This document shows, piece after piece, positions 1 to 13,044 of a stretch of 64,000 nt of DNA (its first letter is position 1; every line of letters begins with the position of its first letter). Position numbers and translations under genes: made by a program. This stretch comes from Spongilla lacustris (lineage: Eukaryota; Porifera; Demospongiae; Spongillida; Spongillidae). The DNA lies in contig OX442425.1 of assembly GCA_949361645.1 (NCBI GenBank), forward strand, positions 1,168,000-1,231,999, read 5' to 3'. The notes beneath the pieces are model-generated. The model did not search any database and was not told where the DNA came from. It saw only the letters and a program-made list of their open reading frames with translations.

Positions 1-1110
1 TACATGTAGCTGGAAGAGTGAGGTAGCTTTAGCATGGGATAGATTTGTGAGTTAACAGTGCTGGCCTGTGCTGGTTGGAAGAGGGGGAGGGAGGGAGGGG
101 ACTGGGTTAACAGGCTGCATCTCACTTCAATGATGGGTAATAAAATTCAGGCTCTCTTTTGCGTATACTTTTTCCAAGATGTACTTCATGTGTGCAATCA
201 TCATGTCAGGAATCTCAAGCACAATTCTTTTCTAGCTCTAGACCTGTATCTCGCTTCATACCTTCTGTCTCTAGCGTCGTACGCTTAGTGACCTTAGCAT
301 CCTTCTCTTGTACTTCTTATAGCAGTCGCTATAGGCAGGAATGTCCCCTAGCTTTCATTTAGTGGTATCACATACATCAAATACAGATTGGAAAACAGTT
401 GCCAAAATGTTCAGTCTTGAATTTCTTTTGCCCTGTTGGTGTGAGATGCAGCCAGTGTAATAGACATTTTTGTGAAGGTGAATGTGGGCTGGTGCAGTGT
501 ACTTGGGTTTGAAGCTGCAAGCTCACATTCTCTTTCACAAAAGCCCCCACATAGTAGTTGTAATGGGTTGGGAGGACTTATTCTACTCTCTCTGTCTCCT
601 CCTCTTCTTTCTCTCTTGAGGTGTCCAGGGGGTAGGGCACTTTTGGGCATGCCCACCCAATAGTGTTCTTCCAACTGGAGAAACCTTACTCCTCCCTGTC
701 TTTAAGCCGCAGGTCCTTGGGTGGAGGGGGTGGGGCATTTTGGGCACATGCCACCTCCCCTCACACACCATGGATCTGCCGCTGCCTCTTTCTCACACTT
801 CTCTTACCGGGCAAGCAGACCTGGGTGTACCACTCCAGGGAGGGAGGGAAAGAGGGAGGGAGGGAGGGCAAATGTGTTTGTGGGAGGAGAAAAAAAAAAC
901 CAAACTATCCAAGAAGCCTGCAGGGCCCATGGCCACATAGAAGTTGTGCCTGATGAATCTGTTGATAAATGTGTAGGTTGCAGCTATCAAGAAGGGGCTG
1001 AAGCCACTGCTGGATCTCCATTCCCAGGTCCATTCCCTCCCCATGATATTCTATCCACCACTACTGCTTGGAGGAGCCTGCTGAGCTCTGAACACTGGTG
1101 AGCTGTGTGA
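1..1110. other. Region without a recognised gene
   Basis: No convincing coding sequence. A plus-strand frame from about 895 is open to a possible donor (CACTG then GTGAGC) at about 1097 and encodes a stretch containing CVGCSYQEGAEATAG; it could be an exon but matches no family I know. Purine-rich GGGAGGGA runs lie at 85-100 and 838-870. Confidence 0.4.
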
Positions 1111-1326
1111 GCTATGTGTGCAGGGCTATGTGTGCAGGGATATGTGTGCAGGACTATGTGTGCATGGCTATGTGTGCATGGCTGTGGGTGCAGGGCTATG
1201 TGTGCAGGGCTATGTGTGCAGGACTATGTGTGCATGGCTATGTGTGCAGGGCTGTGGGTGCAGGGCTATGTGTGCAGGGCTGTGGGTGCAGGGCTACGTG
1301 TGCAGGGCTATGTGTGCAGGGCTGTG
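1111..1326. repeat. 14-bp minisatellite
   Basis: About 15 copies of the unit CTATGTGTGCAGGG with point variants (CTGTGGGTGCAGGG, CTATGTGTGCATGG). The period is not a multiple of three and the unit has no stop codon in any frame, so all three plus-strand frames stay open; those long frames are not genes. Confidence 0.95.
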
Positions 1327-1636
1327 CTGGTGAACTGTGTTAAATAAGAAATAGAAAACAGTATTAAAATCACAACACTGGTTACAATGAGGTACTGCTT
1401 CTCATAGCACAAGCTACAGTGTGTGTTATACATTTGTTATCACTGTGGGTGTAGATCGGCTGTAAGTGTGACGGAAGTCATGCACATGTAGTGTAATTTG
1501 CAGCATAATATACCTACATGTACACATTAACCATGTACAATACACATGTAAAAAGGACACCTTACAATAAGCTGTGTATGTCTACATGTAGCTGTCCATA
1601 TCTTACAATGTGCTTATACCTCTTCTCTCCACACAG

Positions 1637-1708
1637 ATCAGTTGCTGAAGGAGGACCCAGAGGCAAATCCCTTGGGAAGGTGGAGGATTATCATTCTGCA
1701 GGACAGGG
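1637..1708 (+). CDS. Candidate internal exon, family unknown
   Basis: A pyrimidine-rich acceptor (CTCTCCACACAG) is followed by a 72-nt open stretch and a GGTGAG donor. One frame reads LKEDPEANPLGRWRIIILQD, which looks protein-like; another frame is open too. It may belong to the same plus-strand gene as the Ig-like exon at 2577-2665. No family is recognised and it could be chance. Confidence 0.25.
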
Positions 1709-2576
1709 GTGAGTTTTCAAAGTACCAGTTTATACTTAGTGGGGACTAGCTTAGGACGTGTACATGTCCATTGAAATACATTACATTGAATTCCCTACCA
1801 GATGATTTGTTAATTTATATACAGATTCATATTTTGTCATTACACACCTAAGCACTGTCAGCATATAGTTTCTGCCTCTGCATATTGTACTGTCACTACT
1901 TTGAATGTTTTCTGTTGTGTGCTATTCTGCCTCCACATAGTATGATCACAATAGGCAACTGACTGTGCATGCTCTATAGTAGGAATCATCCGGGTACTAG
2001 GATATTGATGTTCAAAGTTACCAGCCAACCATTTACATGCTTGTACCTTTTGAATTTATTCAGCTTGTTAGTGTACCATACTGAAGCTTTCTGAATACAA
2101 AACAACCAATTAGGACATGGGATCAACAGTACATGTACATGTAGTATGCATCATACTACATGTGTAAAGGGCAGGGTAGTGGAAAGTTACCAGCCAGCTG
2201 TTTACATCATGCATGTAGCTTTTGAATTTACTAGCATTGAAGCTGCTTGTCTGAATTCAGAACAACCTAAGACATAGTATTGACAGTTGTCTTTGTTCTC
2301 ATGTTTAAGAGAAAAGCATCTCATCAGTAGGCTATTCTCCACTAGATGTTGCAACTGGGCCTGAACAGATTACAGCATGATTGCAGAAGGAAACAAGTAA
2401 ACCATTTTGTCTTTCTGCCTCATCAAACTAGAGGTAAGTTTATTAGCAGAGCTGTTTTGTGTGCCCATTTGCGTGATCCAACTAGAGGTGAATGCCTTGA
2501 GGATCTGTTTGATTTGCTTTGGAGTGGATTAGCATCTCTTGTATAACCTGATTTTCTTATTGCCTCCAAGTGTTAG

Positions 2577-2665
2577 GTAAATGCTATGAAGTGGAATGGG
2601 CAGCTGGAAGAGCACATATGTCACATGGAGCGCAGTGATCAGGGGGATTACTGGTGTGAAGACAG
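2577..2665 (+). CDS. Candidate exon: C-terminal half of an Ig-like domain
   Basis: Acceptor GTGTTAG at 2571-2576, donor GTGTGC after 2665, 89 nt, one open frame. It includes a WNG turn followed by SDQGDYWCE. The D-x-G-x-Y-x-C pattern is the F-strand signature of immunoglobulin domains, and the upstream W-x-NG spacing fits the C strand and turn. If real, this is part of a cell-surface Ig protein on the plus strand. Neighbouring exons could not be joined with confidence. A possible further exon lies near 3400-3480, containing EDQIDHFGKPDMQALSMC. Confidence 0.35.
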
Positions 2666-5600
2666 GTGTGCATGCATCTCTTGTGTGTATGATGATCATG
2701 TGGTATTTAGAAAGCTCCTTTTGCAGATGCCACGACTGTATCTCCTGTAGGTACCCCAACATCTGGACTTGTACAGGGCACAGGGTTGACTGAGTGGAGG
2801 TGTGGACATTTTTGTTATGACCAGAGGATGGCTTTCTTCTGCTGTCTCCCTGAACGCGTGCTACTGGACCGAGTCATTGGGAGTGATAGATCTTGCAACT
2901 CCATCCCCAGGTCTGTAGATAGATCTACATATTGATCTCCCATACCCCCAAGTATCCAATTAGTCATTTAGACAATGGAAGTACATAGGTGCCATGACTT
3001 GCCTAATTTAAAATGAGTAATTAATGCTGTCTGAATGCTCCCTCATGCTTGGCTTGCTATAGTGGAACAGGAGGGCAGAAGGAGCAGGATCATCTTGGAA
3101 GGACTTCTAGACCACTGCTTTGCTGCAGAGTGCTGGTAGTGTTTGTGAGTGGTTCATGGAAACGATCACCAAACAACGACATGGGCAGTTGCAGACAGGT
3201 ACACTTATGTACAAATGTACGTGCACATACATGACACATGCTGTACACGTACACACACACACAAGGTCATCCCTGCATGTTTTACCAACAATACTTAATT
3301 TAAAGTAGGTGTAGGTGAGTACATCGCGCACAATGTAAAAAATTGGTGTACGCTTTACAGTTGGTGTTAATGCTTACAAGACTTCTGTCCTTCACTACAG
3401 AGAGGACCAGATTGACCACTTCGGTAAACCAGACATGCAGGCCCTCAGCATGTGCTTATTGCCAACTACTACATGTATCACTACATGTACACATACTTGT
3501 ATATGGATGGCAGTTCAAGACGTTAGATGTCACACACTGCACGTGAGCCTATACATGTAAGTTAGGTCTAATTCCTTGTTGTACATTTACATGTATTTAC
3601 CAGTGATAAACGTGTTGAGGGAGTGATTTTCAAGCCTCTGGTATGTGTGCATGTATCATTGTCAATAACGCTATATGGAAACAGAAACGTCAAACTGAGC
3701 ATGTACATGTGTGTTAATTAAATATTTTTAACAAGACGTTATATAGATAACCAATATACTAATATAATTATGTCATATTATGTGCATCACGTGCCAATTG
3801 TTTGCTTAGAATAAAAATAGAGTAGATTTGCTCAGCTAAATATATCAAGTCTTACATAAATGAGTTACAACCAACCATAAAATATTCCCATTGTGGGGAA
3901 AAGGGTCACGTGTAAAGGGCTGTATCTCTGTAATCATTATTGCTATTGAAAGTTATGTTCAGGTACCATTTCTTTCTTGCAATGTTTACATGTAAGTGGT
4001 TAGAGATAAACTTTAAAAAACATTTTTACGATAGGGAGAATGTACAGTACGGTGTAAATGGGAGAATGGAAAAAATGTGATACATGCCAAATAATTAACT
4101 TGGTAACAATAATTTAATTATTGTAGATTACTTGGCGCCTCCTGGAACTCCTGGAGCTGAGATATTACCGCTGTGGAGATACGCGCTTCCTCTCATGCTG
4201 TAAATAGTTAGGTGCAATTACACAGATTAGTAGCCACAAGCGTATCATGAAGATTGCAGTTGTAGGTAGTACACACCATACAAGGCCTTGATACAAATTA
4301 GCCACTCTAAGGTCAACCGGTACCTCACCTCTTGAGCTACTCTTCATCACCACCATGATGTTTCTTATACTCCCCTTGTCTCTTGGAAGCCATTGCGACA
4401 CCAAAGTTCATGTATCAAGCATTCACCAATTGAGCCTTGCGCTTTCAATAATACGCTTTGGACAGTCAGCCCCCATACTTTCATACCTCCTTTTTGACCA
4501 TTGATCAATCAATATGGATTGTCACTTTCGCTTGCACATTTTAAAGCCTCATCATCAATCCCTCCTCAAGGCTGGATCGCTGGACAGATACCAAGCCAGG
4601 TGTATTTAAAAACAAGGTACATGCATAGTATTGGCAAGGTGAGATGGCTGTAGTTATGCAGTCACTAAATGATGGAAGCTCCGTGCTCCACAGTAACACT
4701 GGGAACCCCCAGAGGGTCACGTCTGGACTGGAATGGCAGGGCAGAGACAGAGAACGTTGTGGAAGGTTGTGAGCAATGTAAGGAACACAGATCGAATGAG
4801 GAAACTTATCTCGTACTATTATTGACCGCTGAGAAAAGAGAAGATAGTCTGTGTTACTCAGTTGTAATGATGTCGTCAGGCAGGAAGATATGGAAAGAGA
4901 CTGGTACTACAAACTTGACCTTGATGTAAATACTGTACCACATGAGCACACTTGATTTCCATAGCACTTTGCTGGTATGGTCATTACTCACCACCAAGGT
5001 TGGTATCTCCTGGCCAACCACCTAAGACCAGTCGTTTAATTTCAGCCAATATGAGTTTTTTAAAGCTATCCTATCTTCGATTGAGGTTACTTTCACAGTG
5101 CAGTCCTCAAGTGTCAACACCATGTCTCTAGGCAACAAGACATTGTTTGGGGCTACGCCTACCAAAGCCATGACCATTGCTGTCCCTCTATTCACTGTAG
5201 GGGCAATCATATTAGTGCCCACCACTGGATTCTTACTGATGGCATGGCAGGGGCACTTTTATACTCAAGAGAACATATCATATTGGAAAGGTATTCGGCT
5301 GTAGTATAAAATGAAGCACATACCCCAAAAGTGTTGCTGCATAGATACCTCCTTTTCTACCTGTGAATATTTTCTTTTCCACTGGGGCAAAGGAGCAGAA
5401 AGGAAATTCAATTTGCTCCTAACAGGTAGTGTCTTACAGCATTATGACAATAGCCTCCTTTATGGCTCTCAAGATGTACCCCTTGTGTGCTATGGCTTTC
5501 TCTATGGCACCCTGATGTACCATGACCTTCTTTATGATACCATGGTCTGTGGTGGCCTCAGCATTTTCAGAGGGGTGCCCAAATTGGGCAGGGCGTAACC

Positions 5601-5756
5601 GATTGACTCTGGATTGCCAGGTTTATGTATGCAAGCGGGGGCTAGAAGGCTACCTGGCATCAACACATACTGCAATCTAATTGAACGTCATTTTAGGGAG
5701 TGGAGGTGAAGGGGTATGCCCAGGGCCTTTGGCCACCTCTGATGGTGGGCACTTTG
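2666..5756. other. Non-coding or unrecognised stretch
   Basis: AT-rich, with many TACATGTA palindromes (3470-3600, 3985) and a short CA run at 3251-3262. Open frames at 4669-4929 (+) and 5022-5225 (-) are unremarkable in composition and match nothing I recognise. A possible terminal exon near 4126-4209 (+) follows a TTGTAG acceptor and ends at TAG. Confidence 0.4.
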
Positions 5757-6165
5757 GTATGGCACCCCTGGTGTGGGTATGGCACCCCTGGTGTGGGTAT
5801 GGCACCCCTGGTGTGAGCATGGACACCCCTGGTGTGGGTATGGCACCCCTGGTGTGGGTATGGCACCCCTGGTGTGGGTATGGCACCCCTGATGTGGGTA
5901 TGGCACCCCTGGTGTGGGTATGGCACCCCTGGTGTGGGTATGGCACCCCTGGTGTGGGTATGGCACCCCTGGTGTGGGTATGGCACCCCTGGTGTGGGTA
6001 TGGCACCCCTGGTGTGGGTATGGCACCCCTGGTGTGGGTATAGCACCCCTGGTGTAGGTATGGCACCCCTGGTGTGGGTATGGCACCCCTGGTGTGGGTA
6101 TGGCACCCCTGGTGTGGGTATGGCACCCCTGGTGTGGGTGTGAATACCCCTGGTGTGGATGTGGC
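5757..6165. repeat. 20-bp minisatellite
   Basis: About 20 copies of TATGGCACCCCTGGTGTGGG, nearly identical, with a divergent unit near 5815-5830 and degraded units at the 3' edge. It reads through on both strands (VWVWHPWCGYG on plus, GAIPTPGVPYPHQG on minus); these frames are repeat artefacts, not genes. Confidence 0.97.
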
Positions 6166-6680
6166 AGGGTGATTTTTTGACGTTGATGTGTTAGTTGATC
6201 AATAGGCCTTCACATCACCCACTGATGGATGCAGCTTTTGCATCAGCCCAGTGACTTTAAAATGAGCGTTGTATATCAGAATATGATTGGTTAACTTTAT
6301 TGGCTGTGATCAATAAATGCAAAAATCAATGGCCAGCCGGTATATCATTGACAGCAAAGGAGAGCTGGCTGATAAGAAAAGTAGTTGGGACTTACTGGTT
6401 TTTGTGTGCCCGAACCAGCCATAAGCAGATCAGAGAATGTCCTCCCATTTGCTGTTGGTAATCAGTGGAGGTTTAGGCTTGAGATGGAACACAGGCAAAA
6501 AGCGTTCAGTGCTTGGGATGAGCACCTTGATGTTGATACCCTGCTTCTAGTGTACTTGCGGTGACTATGTCTGGGGCCTCTGCCCCCTCCTTTCCCATGG
6601 TTTTACAGCATAGGGCCCGACAACCCATATAGCTAGCTACCCTACCTCAAGCCTGTCCACACACCTGTCGGTGGTACTCT

Positions 6681-6803
6681 CCTCCCACTTCAATTGAGCT
6701 TCGTCCACCTCTCCCTCCCACTTCAATTGAGGTTCATCCACCTCTCCCTCCCACTTCAATTGAGGTTCGTCCACCTCTCCCTCCCACTTCAATTGAGGTT
6801 TGT
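6681..6803. repeat. 34-bp minisatellite, four copies
   Basis: Four copies of a 34-bp unit built around CCCTCCCACTTCAATTGAGG and TTCGTCCACCTCT. Each unit carries CAATTG. No coding role is seen. Confidence 0.9.
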
Positions 6804-7742
6804 GACCACCTCAGCCAGTGCTCAATTCTACCAATGAGCCTCTCCGTACGGCAGCTTTACACTTTTTTCAAGTGTCGCATACACACCCACCACACCACTG
6901 CGTACTTTTTTTTTTGCTTGGCAGATCGAAGGAGACCTTGGACCTTTAAACCACAATCTGATGCACACTCCTTACCATCTCCTGCACAGGGCTCTTCTCA
7001 GCTTACTTTTATAGGGCACAACTTCATCCTCTCCCCTTGCACCTCTTCCCTGGACAATGGGAGAGGATGTTTAGTGCACCCTACACAGTTAAAATGGTTT
7101 TGGCCTCTCGCCTATTGAGTCCTTGGATCTCTCTTGTGGCCTTCTTTTCATTCTGACTGCTACAGCCCCTCTAGATTGGGGTATCTGTAGAGATAGGCAT
7201 CCCAATTTCATGTCCAGACTTCTTAGGTAGCAACTGGCCATTGTCTCGGCTAGCATCCATGATTCCGACCTTTTCCTAAAGAACCTATGCAACTGACATC
7301 CCTGATGGTCTAATAACAAGTGGAAAAACCTTTATGCCAGGAGGAAGTGATTGCTGCACTTTTTTGCCGTAGTGATACTCTATCACCCACTCCTATAGTT
7401 TGATTCACATAGCTTGGAGTTAGTACACTTTCCAAGATGTACAAGTTAACCTACTGCAAATGTGTGTAGGATTTTGTTGTTTTTGTATGAAGCCACTCTT
7501 TCCCTTTCCCTGGACACCAAAGTGCCTAAGATTTTAGCTTGTGTGTGCAATATCCATGAAGAACTCTGTGGATGGTCACCAGGTGTATACTAACTTGGAT
7601 AGTTTGTTAATGGAGAGTCATGCTTAGGTGGGTGATGGACAAGGAGGAGCTTGCCTTGAGCCTGGAAGTGGTCATTGGTGAAAGAAATAGTTCCCCACTG
7701 CTCTGCAAAATGGGGTTGTCAGAAACAAGCTGTTGAAGCTCT
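6804..7742. other. Stretch without a recognised gene
   Basis: Only short open frames on both strands, none family-like. The minus-strand frame at 7089-7319 (76 codons) has ordinary composition and no motif I recognise. Confidence 0.4.
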
Positions 7743-7912
7743 TAGGGTTAGGGTTCTGCCAGCAATGCAGGGCTTGAGAGGGTTAGGGTTAATGTAGGGC
7801 TTGAGAGGGTTAGGGTTCTGCCAGCAATGTAGGGCCTGAGAGGGTTAGGGTTCTGCCAGCAATGTAGGGCCCGAGAGGGTTAGGGTTCTGCTAGCAATGT
7901 AGGGCCTGAGAC
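7743..7912. repeat. 35-bp minisatellite with embedded TTAGGG motifs
   Basis: About 4.5 copies of a 35-bp unit beginning AGGGTTAGGGTTCTGCCAGC. Every copy carries (TTAGGG)1-2, the vertebrate-type and common invertebrate telomere repeat, inside non-telomeric sequence. It looks like an interstitial telomere-like seed that was amplified with its flank. Confidence 0.9.
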
Positions 7913-8454
7913 ATGTGTCAATGTAGTGTTTGCCTGCAAACAGATTTCAATCTTCGACCGATACTGGAACCATGCCAGAAGAGCAATGGAGGGGAATGTC
8001 TTCCTTCGAGATCTGGTCATTCACGCTCAGCCTGGCATTCTATTTTGGGGCAACTGTTAGGCCAGATGTCCAGACATTGGAACAAGGGTGGATCAAAGTA
8101 GGGGCCTAGAACACGGCAGGCTGCAATCTCCTTGTAGAGTTCTGTGCTAATTATGTTATGGTGCTGAAATGGAGAATCGTCATTTTCAATTTTATAGAGT
8201 ACAGTGTCCAGTGGACAACTTCATGTGGCCTGTTGCAAGATCTAAGAGCACTTGTAACTCGCTACTAGATGATAAGCTGCATGTTAGCAACCATGTGTCA
8301 ACTGATGTTGTTGGCATAATATGTACTCGTAAATCAAACACTTCAGGGAAACTGTTGTATATTACTCAATAAATCTTCTCATCTCACGTGACACATTATA
8401 TTCATACACCGCATAAATCAAATTACCTAAGTACTGCTACAATAGGACGGCACT

Positions 8455-10990
8455 ACAGTTGACTTGGAGGGTGCACTGATCGTCCTGAACGGGTGACATA
8501 AGGAAGCGGTTGAACATCCTTAGCGGGTAAGGTGGAAGGTGGAGTAATGTCAACATAAGCAGGTTTTAATTGGTCATCAATAGAAATAACTTCATTTCGG
8601 CTATTAAAATATCCAAGGTGAAATGTTTGTCAGTTCGGTGAAGAACCTTAAATGGTCCATCATAAGGGGCTTGCAAAGGTGCCCAAACCGCATCATGACG
8701 GACAAACACAAAAGGACATGTCATGAGGTTATTAGGCAGAAAAGGAATGTGGTGATTATTTGAGCGTGGTGCTGTAGCCCGCAGAGAAGCCATGGCCCTC
8801 TTCAACTGTGCAACATATGGGGTAGGGTGTCCAGCAAGGGAGCCAGGGCTAGGTGAAGAAATTCACCAGGTATGCGCAGAGTTCCGCCGTGCTGCAACTT
8901 AGATCTTGCTTGAGAGCTGTTCGAAGTCCGAGGAGAACTAGGGGTAATGAATCAAGCCAATTGATTCCAATGGTATCTGTGACTGCCTTGAGTGAAGCCT
9001 TAAGCTGTCGGTGGAAATGTTCAACAAGACCATTAGCGGAGGGATGATACGCTGTGGTACGTATCTGGGTACAACCCAACAAAGATGTAAGCTCCTTCAC
9101 CAAATCAGATTGAAGTTGACTACTCGATCATCAGTAGTGAGCATTGTGGGAACTCCAAATCGTGAAATCCACCCAGAAACAAAAGCTCGAGCTACAGAAG
9201 ATGTCGTGATATCCATCAATGGAATGGCTTCTGGCCAGCAAGTGAATCGATCCACGGCAGTCAAAAGATACTGAAACCCTTGCACAGTAGGTAATGGTCC
9301 CACAATGTCCACATGGATGTGATTGAACCTTGCATCTGGTGTGGCAAATGTCCCAATTGGTGCAGAAACATGACATAGGACCTTCACTCGTTGACATTGA
9401 ACACAAGACCGTGCCCAATTCCGGACATCAGTATTGATACGAGGCCAAACAAAATGCGTACTAATAAGCCGTTGGGTAGCACGTATTCCAGGATGAGCAA
9501 GAGTGTGAAGTGCATGGAAGACTTTTTGCTGGAAACAAAGGGGGACCAAAGGTCGTGGAACTCCAGTGGAAACTTCACAGAGTAAGACAATATCAGAGGA
9601 CTGCAACGGAATAGGCTTGATGGTTAAAGAGCAAAACTTCGAAGACATGAGATGTTTCATTTCTGTGTCCACCTTCTGAGCAACTGCCATTTGCTCAAAG
9701 TCAATGCCACCTATGCCAACGACAGATAGTGCATCAATACCCCTCCGATGAGACAGGGCATCAGCAACTGGATTGTCCTCTCCTTTGATATGTCGAATAT
9801 CTGAGGTGAACTGGGCGACGAAATCAAGTTGTCGAACTTGTCGAGGAGAGTGGTTTGAATAGTGTGACTTTAGCGCAAATGACAATGGTTTGTGATCAGT
9901 GAAGATGTGAAATGTTCGGCCTTCCGCGAAATGCCTGAAATGTTTGATGGCTGCGTGAACTGCCAAAAGTTCCCTGTCAAATGTACTATAACACATTTCT
10001 GTCGATGTGAGTTTCTTTGAAAAATAGGCTATTGGATGCCATTCTCGGTTGAGCTGTTGTTGCAAGACTGCTCCTCTCACCTTGTCAGATGCATCCGTCA
10101 TGATGGAGAGTGGGGCATCTGGCTTAGGATGGAACAAGAGTGATGCGAAGAGAAAGCATCAGCCTGGGTGGTCCAAGGTAATGCTTGGTCCTCCTGTGAT
10201 GCACATGACAGCAGCTGATGGAGTGGTTGAAGGATTTCAGCACAATGTGGGATGAAGCGGTGGTAAAAATTAATCATCCCTAAAAACTCACGAAGTTTAC
10301 GACACGATGAGGGACGTGAAAAATTCCCGGACTGCAGTGACCTGTTCCTCCAAGGGCTGAATGCCATCCTTATACATCTTGTGTCCTAGGAATTACAATG
10401 TGCTGGCACCAAACACACACTTAGCTGGGTTAATGATCACCTCATGATCGTGAAAGCGTTGCAGAACCTGACGTAGGTGATCCTCGTGTTCATCTGCAGA
10501 CTTGCTGGCAACAAGAACATCATCCACGTAAGAGTAGGCAAATGGTAAACCCCGTAGTACCTCATCAATGAAACGTTGGAATGTCTGAGCAGCGTTTCGC
10601 AAGCCAAATGGCATACGAACGAATTCAAATAGCCCGAATGTGTGACTTCTGCCATCTTGAGAATATCGGCTGGCTCCACTGGGATCTGATTATATGCTCG
10701 GACAAGATCCAGCTTTTAAGAAAAGATTGTAGCTCCAAATAGCATGGTTGTAAAGTCCTGGATGTGCGGTATAGGATAACGATCAGGGACCGTGGCATTA
10801 TTCAATGCCCTATAGTCGCCACAAAGACGCCAATCTCCAGGTGTTTTCTTTGGAACCATATGCAGCGGAGAAGACCAAGCACTTGATGAGGGTCGTATAA
10901 TCCTTAACCGGAGCATGTGATCAAATTCCTTGCGTGCTATGAGCAATCGCTCTGGAGCTAGACGACGATCTCGGGCATGAACAGGTGGGC
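8455..10990 (-). mobile_element. Decayed Ty3/gypsy-type LTR retrotransposon, pol region
   Basis: Order on the minus strand: reverse transcriptase (from about 10990; [38 protein letters not shown] at about 10525), RNase H (ends about 9750; TDASDK, FTDHKPLSFAL), integrase zinc finger (HTLAHPGIRATQ then CVQCQR), integrase core (HVDIVGPLP, TTDD, then a Glu in NGLVEHFHRQLKASL), and a C-terminal tail (VRHDAVWAPLQAPYDGPFKV, ending near 8456). RT, RNase H, integrase order is the gypsy arrangement. At least four frame breaks split the polyprotein (around 10700, 10400-10370, 10130 and 9100-8860), so it is inactive. No clear LTR pair was found. Confidence 0.9.
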
Positions 10991-11402
10991 CATTAGTGAG
11001 TCACATTGTGCTTCACTGGTCGATCGTCCTCATTCAGTGGTCGTATTACTGACGAGAAATCTGCTACAAAACTGTCCAGTTGCAATGGTAGGTGAACAAC
11101 TTTCATTACAACCTTGGCTTACAACTGTTTGCCCACTTACAAGAGGGAGGAGTGCACCTTATTGCATTCTTTAGAGCCTCCTCAAAGCTGCCATTGCCAA
11201 TAGAGCAGCACTGAGGAGAGGATTTTATCCAAAGGTGTGGGAGAAGTAATTGTCAAGCAGTTTGCTTTGTACTGGAATGTAAACACAGCAGATAGTTAAA
11301 TCATGGATGCATGTTATGATGTCTTTGGTATACAGGACTGCTTTCATATAAACCCTGTCTTCCATTGCTTGCAACGTTTCTTGCACTGCTGCTCGTGTAG
11401 AA

Positions 11403-12574
11403 TCCTATGGTGGAACGGCCATCAAGCTCATGGTGGAATGGCCATCAAGCTCAGTGTCTGGCCTATGGTGGAACGGCCATCAAGCACAGTGTCTGGCCTA
11501 TGGTGGAATGGCCATCAAGCTCAGTGTCTGGCCTATGGTGGAACGGCCATCAAGCTCAGTGTCTGGCCTATGGTGGAACGGCCATCAAGCTCAGTGTCTG
11601 GCCTATGGTGGAACGGGCCATCAAGCTCAGTGTCTGGCCTATGGTGGAACGGCCATCAAGCTCAGTGTCTGGCCTATGGTGGAACGGGCCATCAAGCTCA
11701 GTGTTTGGCCTATGGTGGAACGGCCATCAAGCTCAGTGTATGGCCTATGGTGGAATGGCCATCAAGCTCAGTGTCTGGCCTAGGGTGGAACGGCCATCAA
11801 GCTCAGTGTCTGGCCTATGGTGGAACGCGGCCATCAAGTTCAGTGTCTGGCCTATGGTGGAACGGCCATCAAGCTCAGTGTTTGGCCTAGGGTGGAACGG
11901 CCATCAAGCTCAGTGTCTGGCCTATGGTGGAACGGCCATCAAGTTCAGTGTCTGGCCTATGGTGGAACGGCCATCAAGCTCAGTGTCTGGCCTATGGTGG
12001 AACGGGCCATCAAGCTCAGTGTCTGGCCTATGGTGGAACGGCCATCAAGCTCATGGTGGAACGGCCATCAAGCTCAGTGTCTGGCCTATGGTGGAATGGC
12101 CATCAAGCTCAGTGTCTGGCCTATGGTGGAACGGCCATCAAGCTCAGTGTATGGCCTATGGTGGAATGGCCATCAAGCTCAGTGTCTGGCCTAGGGTGGA
12201 ACGGCCATCAAGCTCAGTGTCTGGCCTATGGTGGAACGGCCATCAAGTTCAGTGTCTGGCCTAGGGTGGAACGGCCATCAAGCTCAGTGTCTGGCCTAGG
12301 GTGGAACGGCCATCAAGCTCAGTGTCTGGCCTATGGTGGAACGGCCATCAAGTTCAGTGTCTGGCCTATGGTGGAATGGCCATCAAGCTCAGTGTCTGGC
12401 CTAGGGTGGAACGGCCATCAAGCTCAGTGTCTGGCCTATGGTGGAACGGCCATCAAGCTCAGTGTCTGGCCTATGGTGGAACGGCCATCAAGCTCAGTGT
12501 CTGGCCTATGGTGGAACGGCCATCAAGCTCAGTGTCTGGCCTAGGGTGGAACGGCCATCAAGCTCAGTGTCTGG
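11403..12574. repeat. 35-bp minisatellite
   Basis: About 33 copies of a 35-bp unit (TATGGTGGAACGGCCATCAA then GCTCAGTGTCTGGCC), with variants AATGG/AACGG, TATGG/TAGGG and occasional extra G or CG. The unit lacks stops in three plus-strand frames, giving long spurious reading frames. It lies between the pol remnant and the gag-like remnant of the retrotransposon. Confidence 0.97.
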
Positions 12575-13030
12575 CAGACATGAAAATATCTCTGTAGTCC
12601 TTCAGCATAGATTCCTGTAGGACAGTGGTGTCAGGCCCAGGGCAGGCATGCATCCAGTGACAACATTGTATGGTGCTTAGTCTCCAATATCTCAAACCAG
12701 CCACATCAACACCTTCTGTCGGTTATGTACTTGGACTTGACTAACTTCCTTACTGACTTGTCATCATACATGTACCTATTGACCATGATCAATCAATGGG
12801 GATTGTCACTATTGTATGCACTTCAGGTCTTTCCACACTTACCAGTGTCTCAGTTTATACAGCATTTTTAGAGAGCAGCTGACAGGTCTTGCTATCTCCC
12901 ACCTCGTCACTGTTTCCACTGTTTGTCTCACCACATCATTCTTTCAACAGCAGGACTGCTTCTACCACATGCACATTGCTCCACCTTTGTGAATGACCAC
13001 AGCGAGTGTTCCTTGTTCTTTCCATTCTTG
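12575..13030 (-). mobile_element. Retrotransposon-derived spacer
   Basis: On the minus strand near 12570-12625 a frame reads ESMLKDYRDIFMSARH. The LKDYRDIF core resembles the segment just upstream of reverse transcriptase in gypsy polyproteins. The rest is unrecognised. The stretch sits between two minisatellites inside the decayed element. Confidence 0.35.
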
Positions 13031-13044
13031 GTCACTTGTTCTCG

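Noticed and set aside
1098..1347. Three overlapping 71-81-codon Cys-rich frames
   Set aside because: All are translations of the 14-bp minisatellite in different frames.
5677..6143. Long His/Gly/Pro-rich frames on both strands
   Set aside because: Artefacts of the stop-free 20-bp minisatellite.
11303..12620. Frames of up to 285 codons with Trp-rich repeats
   Set aside because: Artefacts of the 35-bp array; several frames are open at once and no splice or start signals fit.
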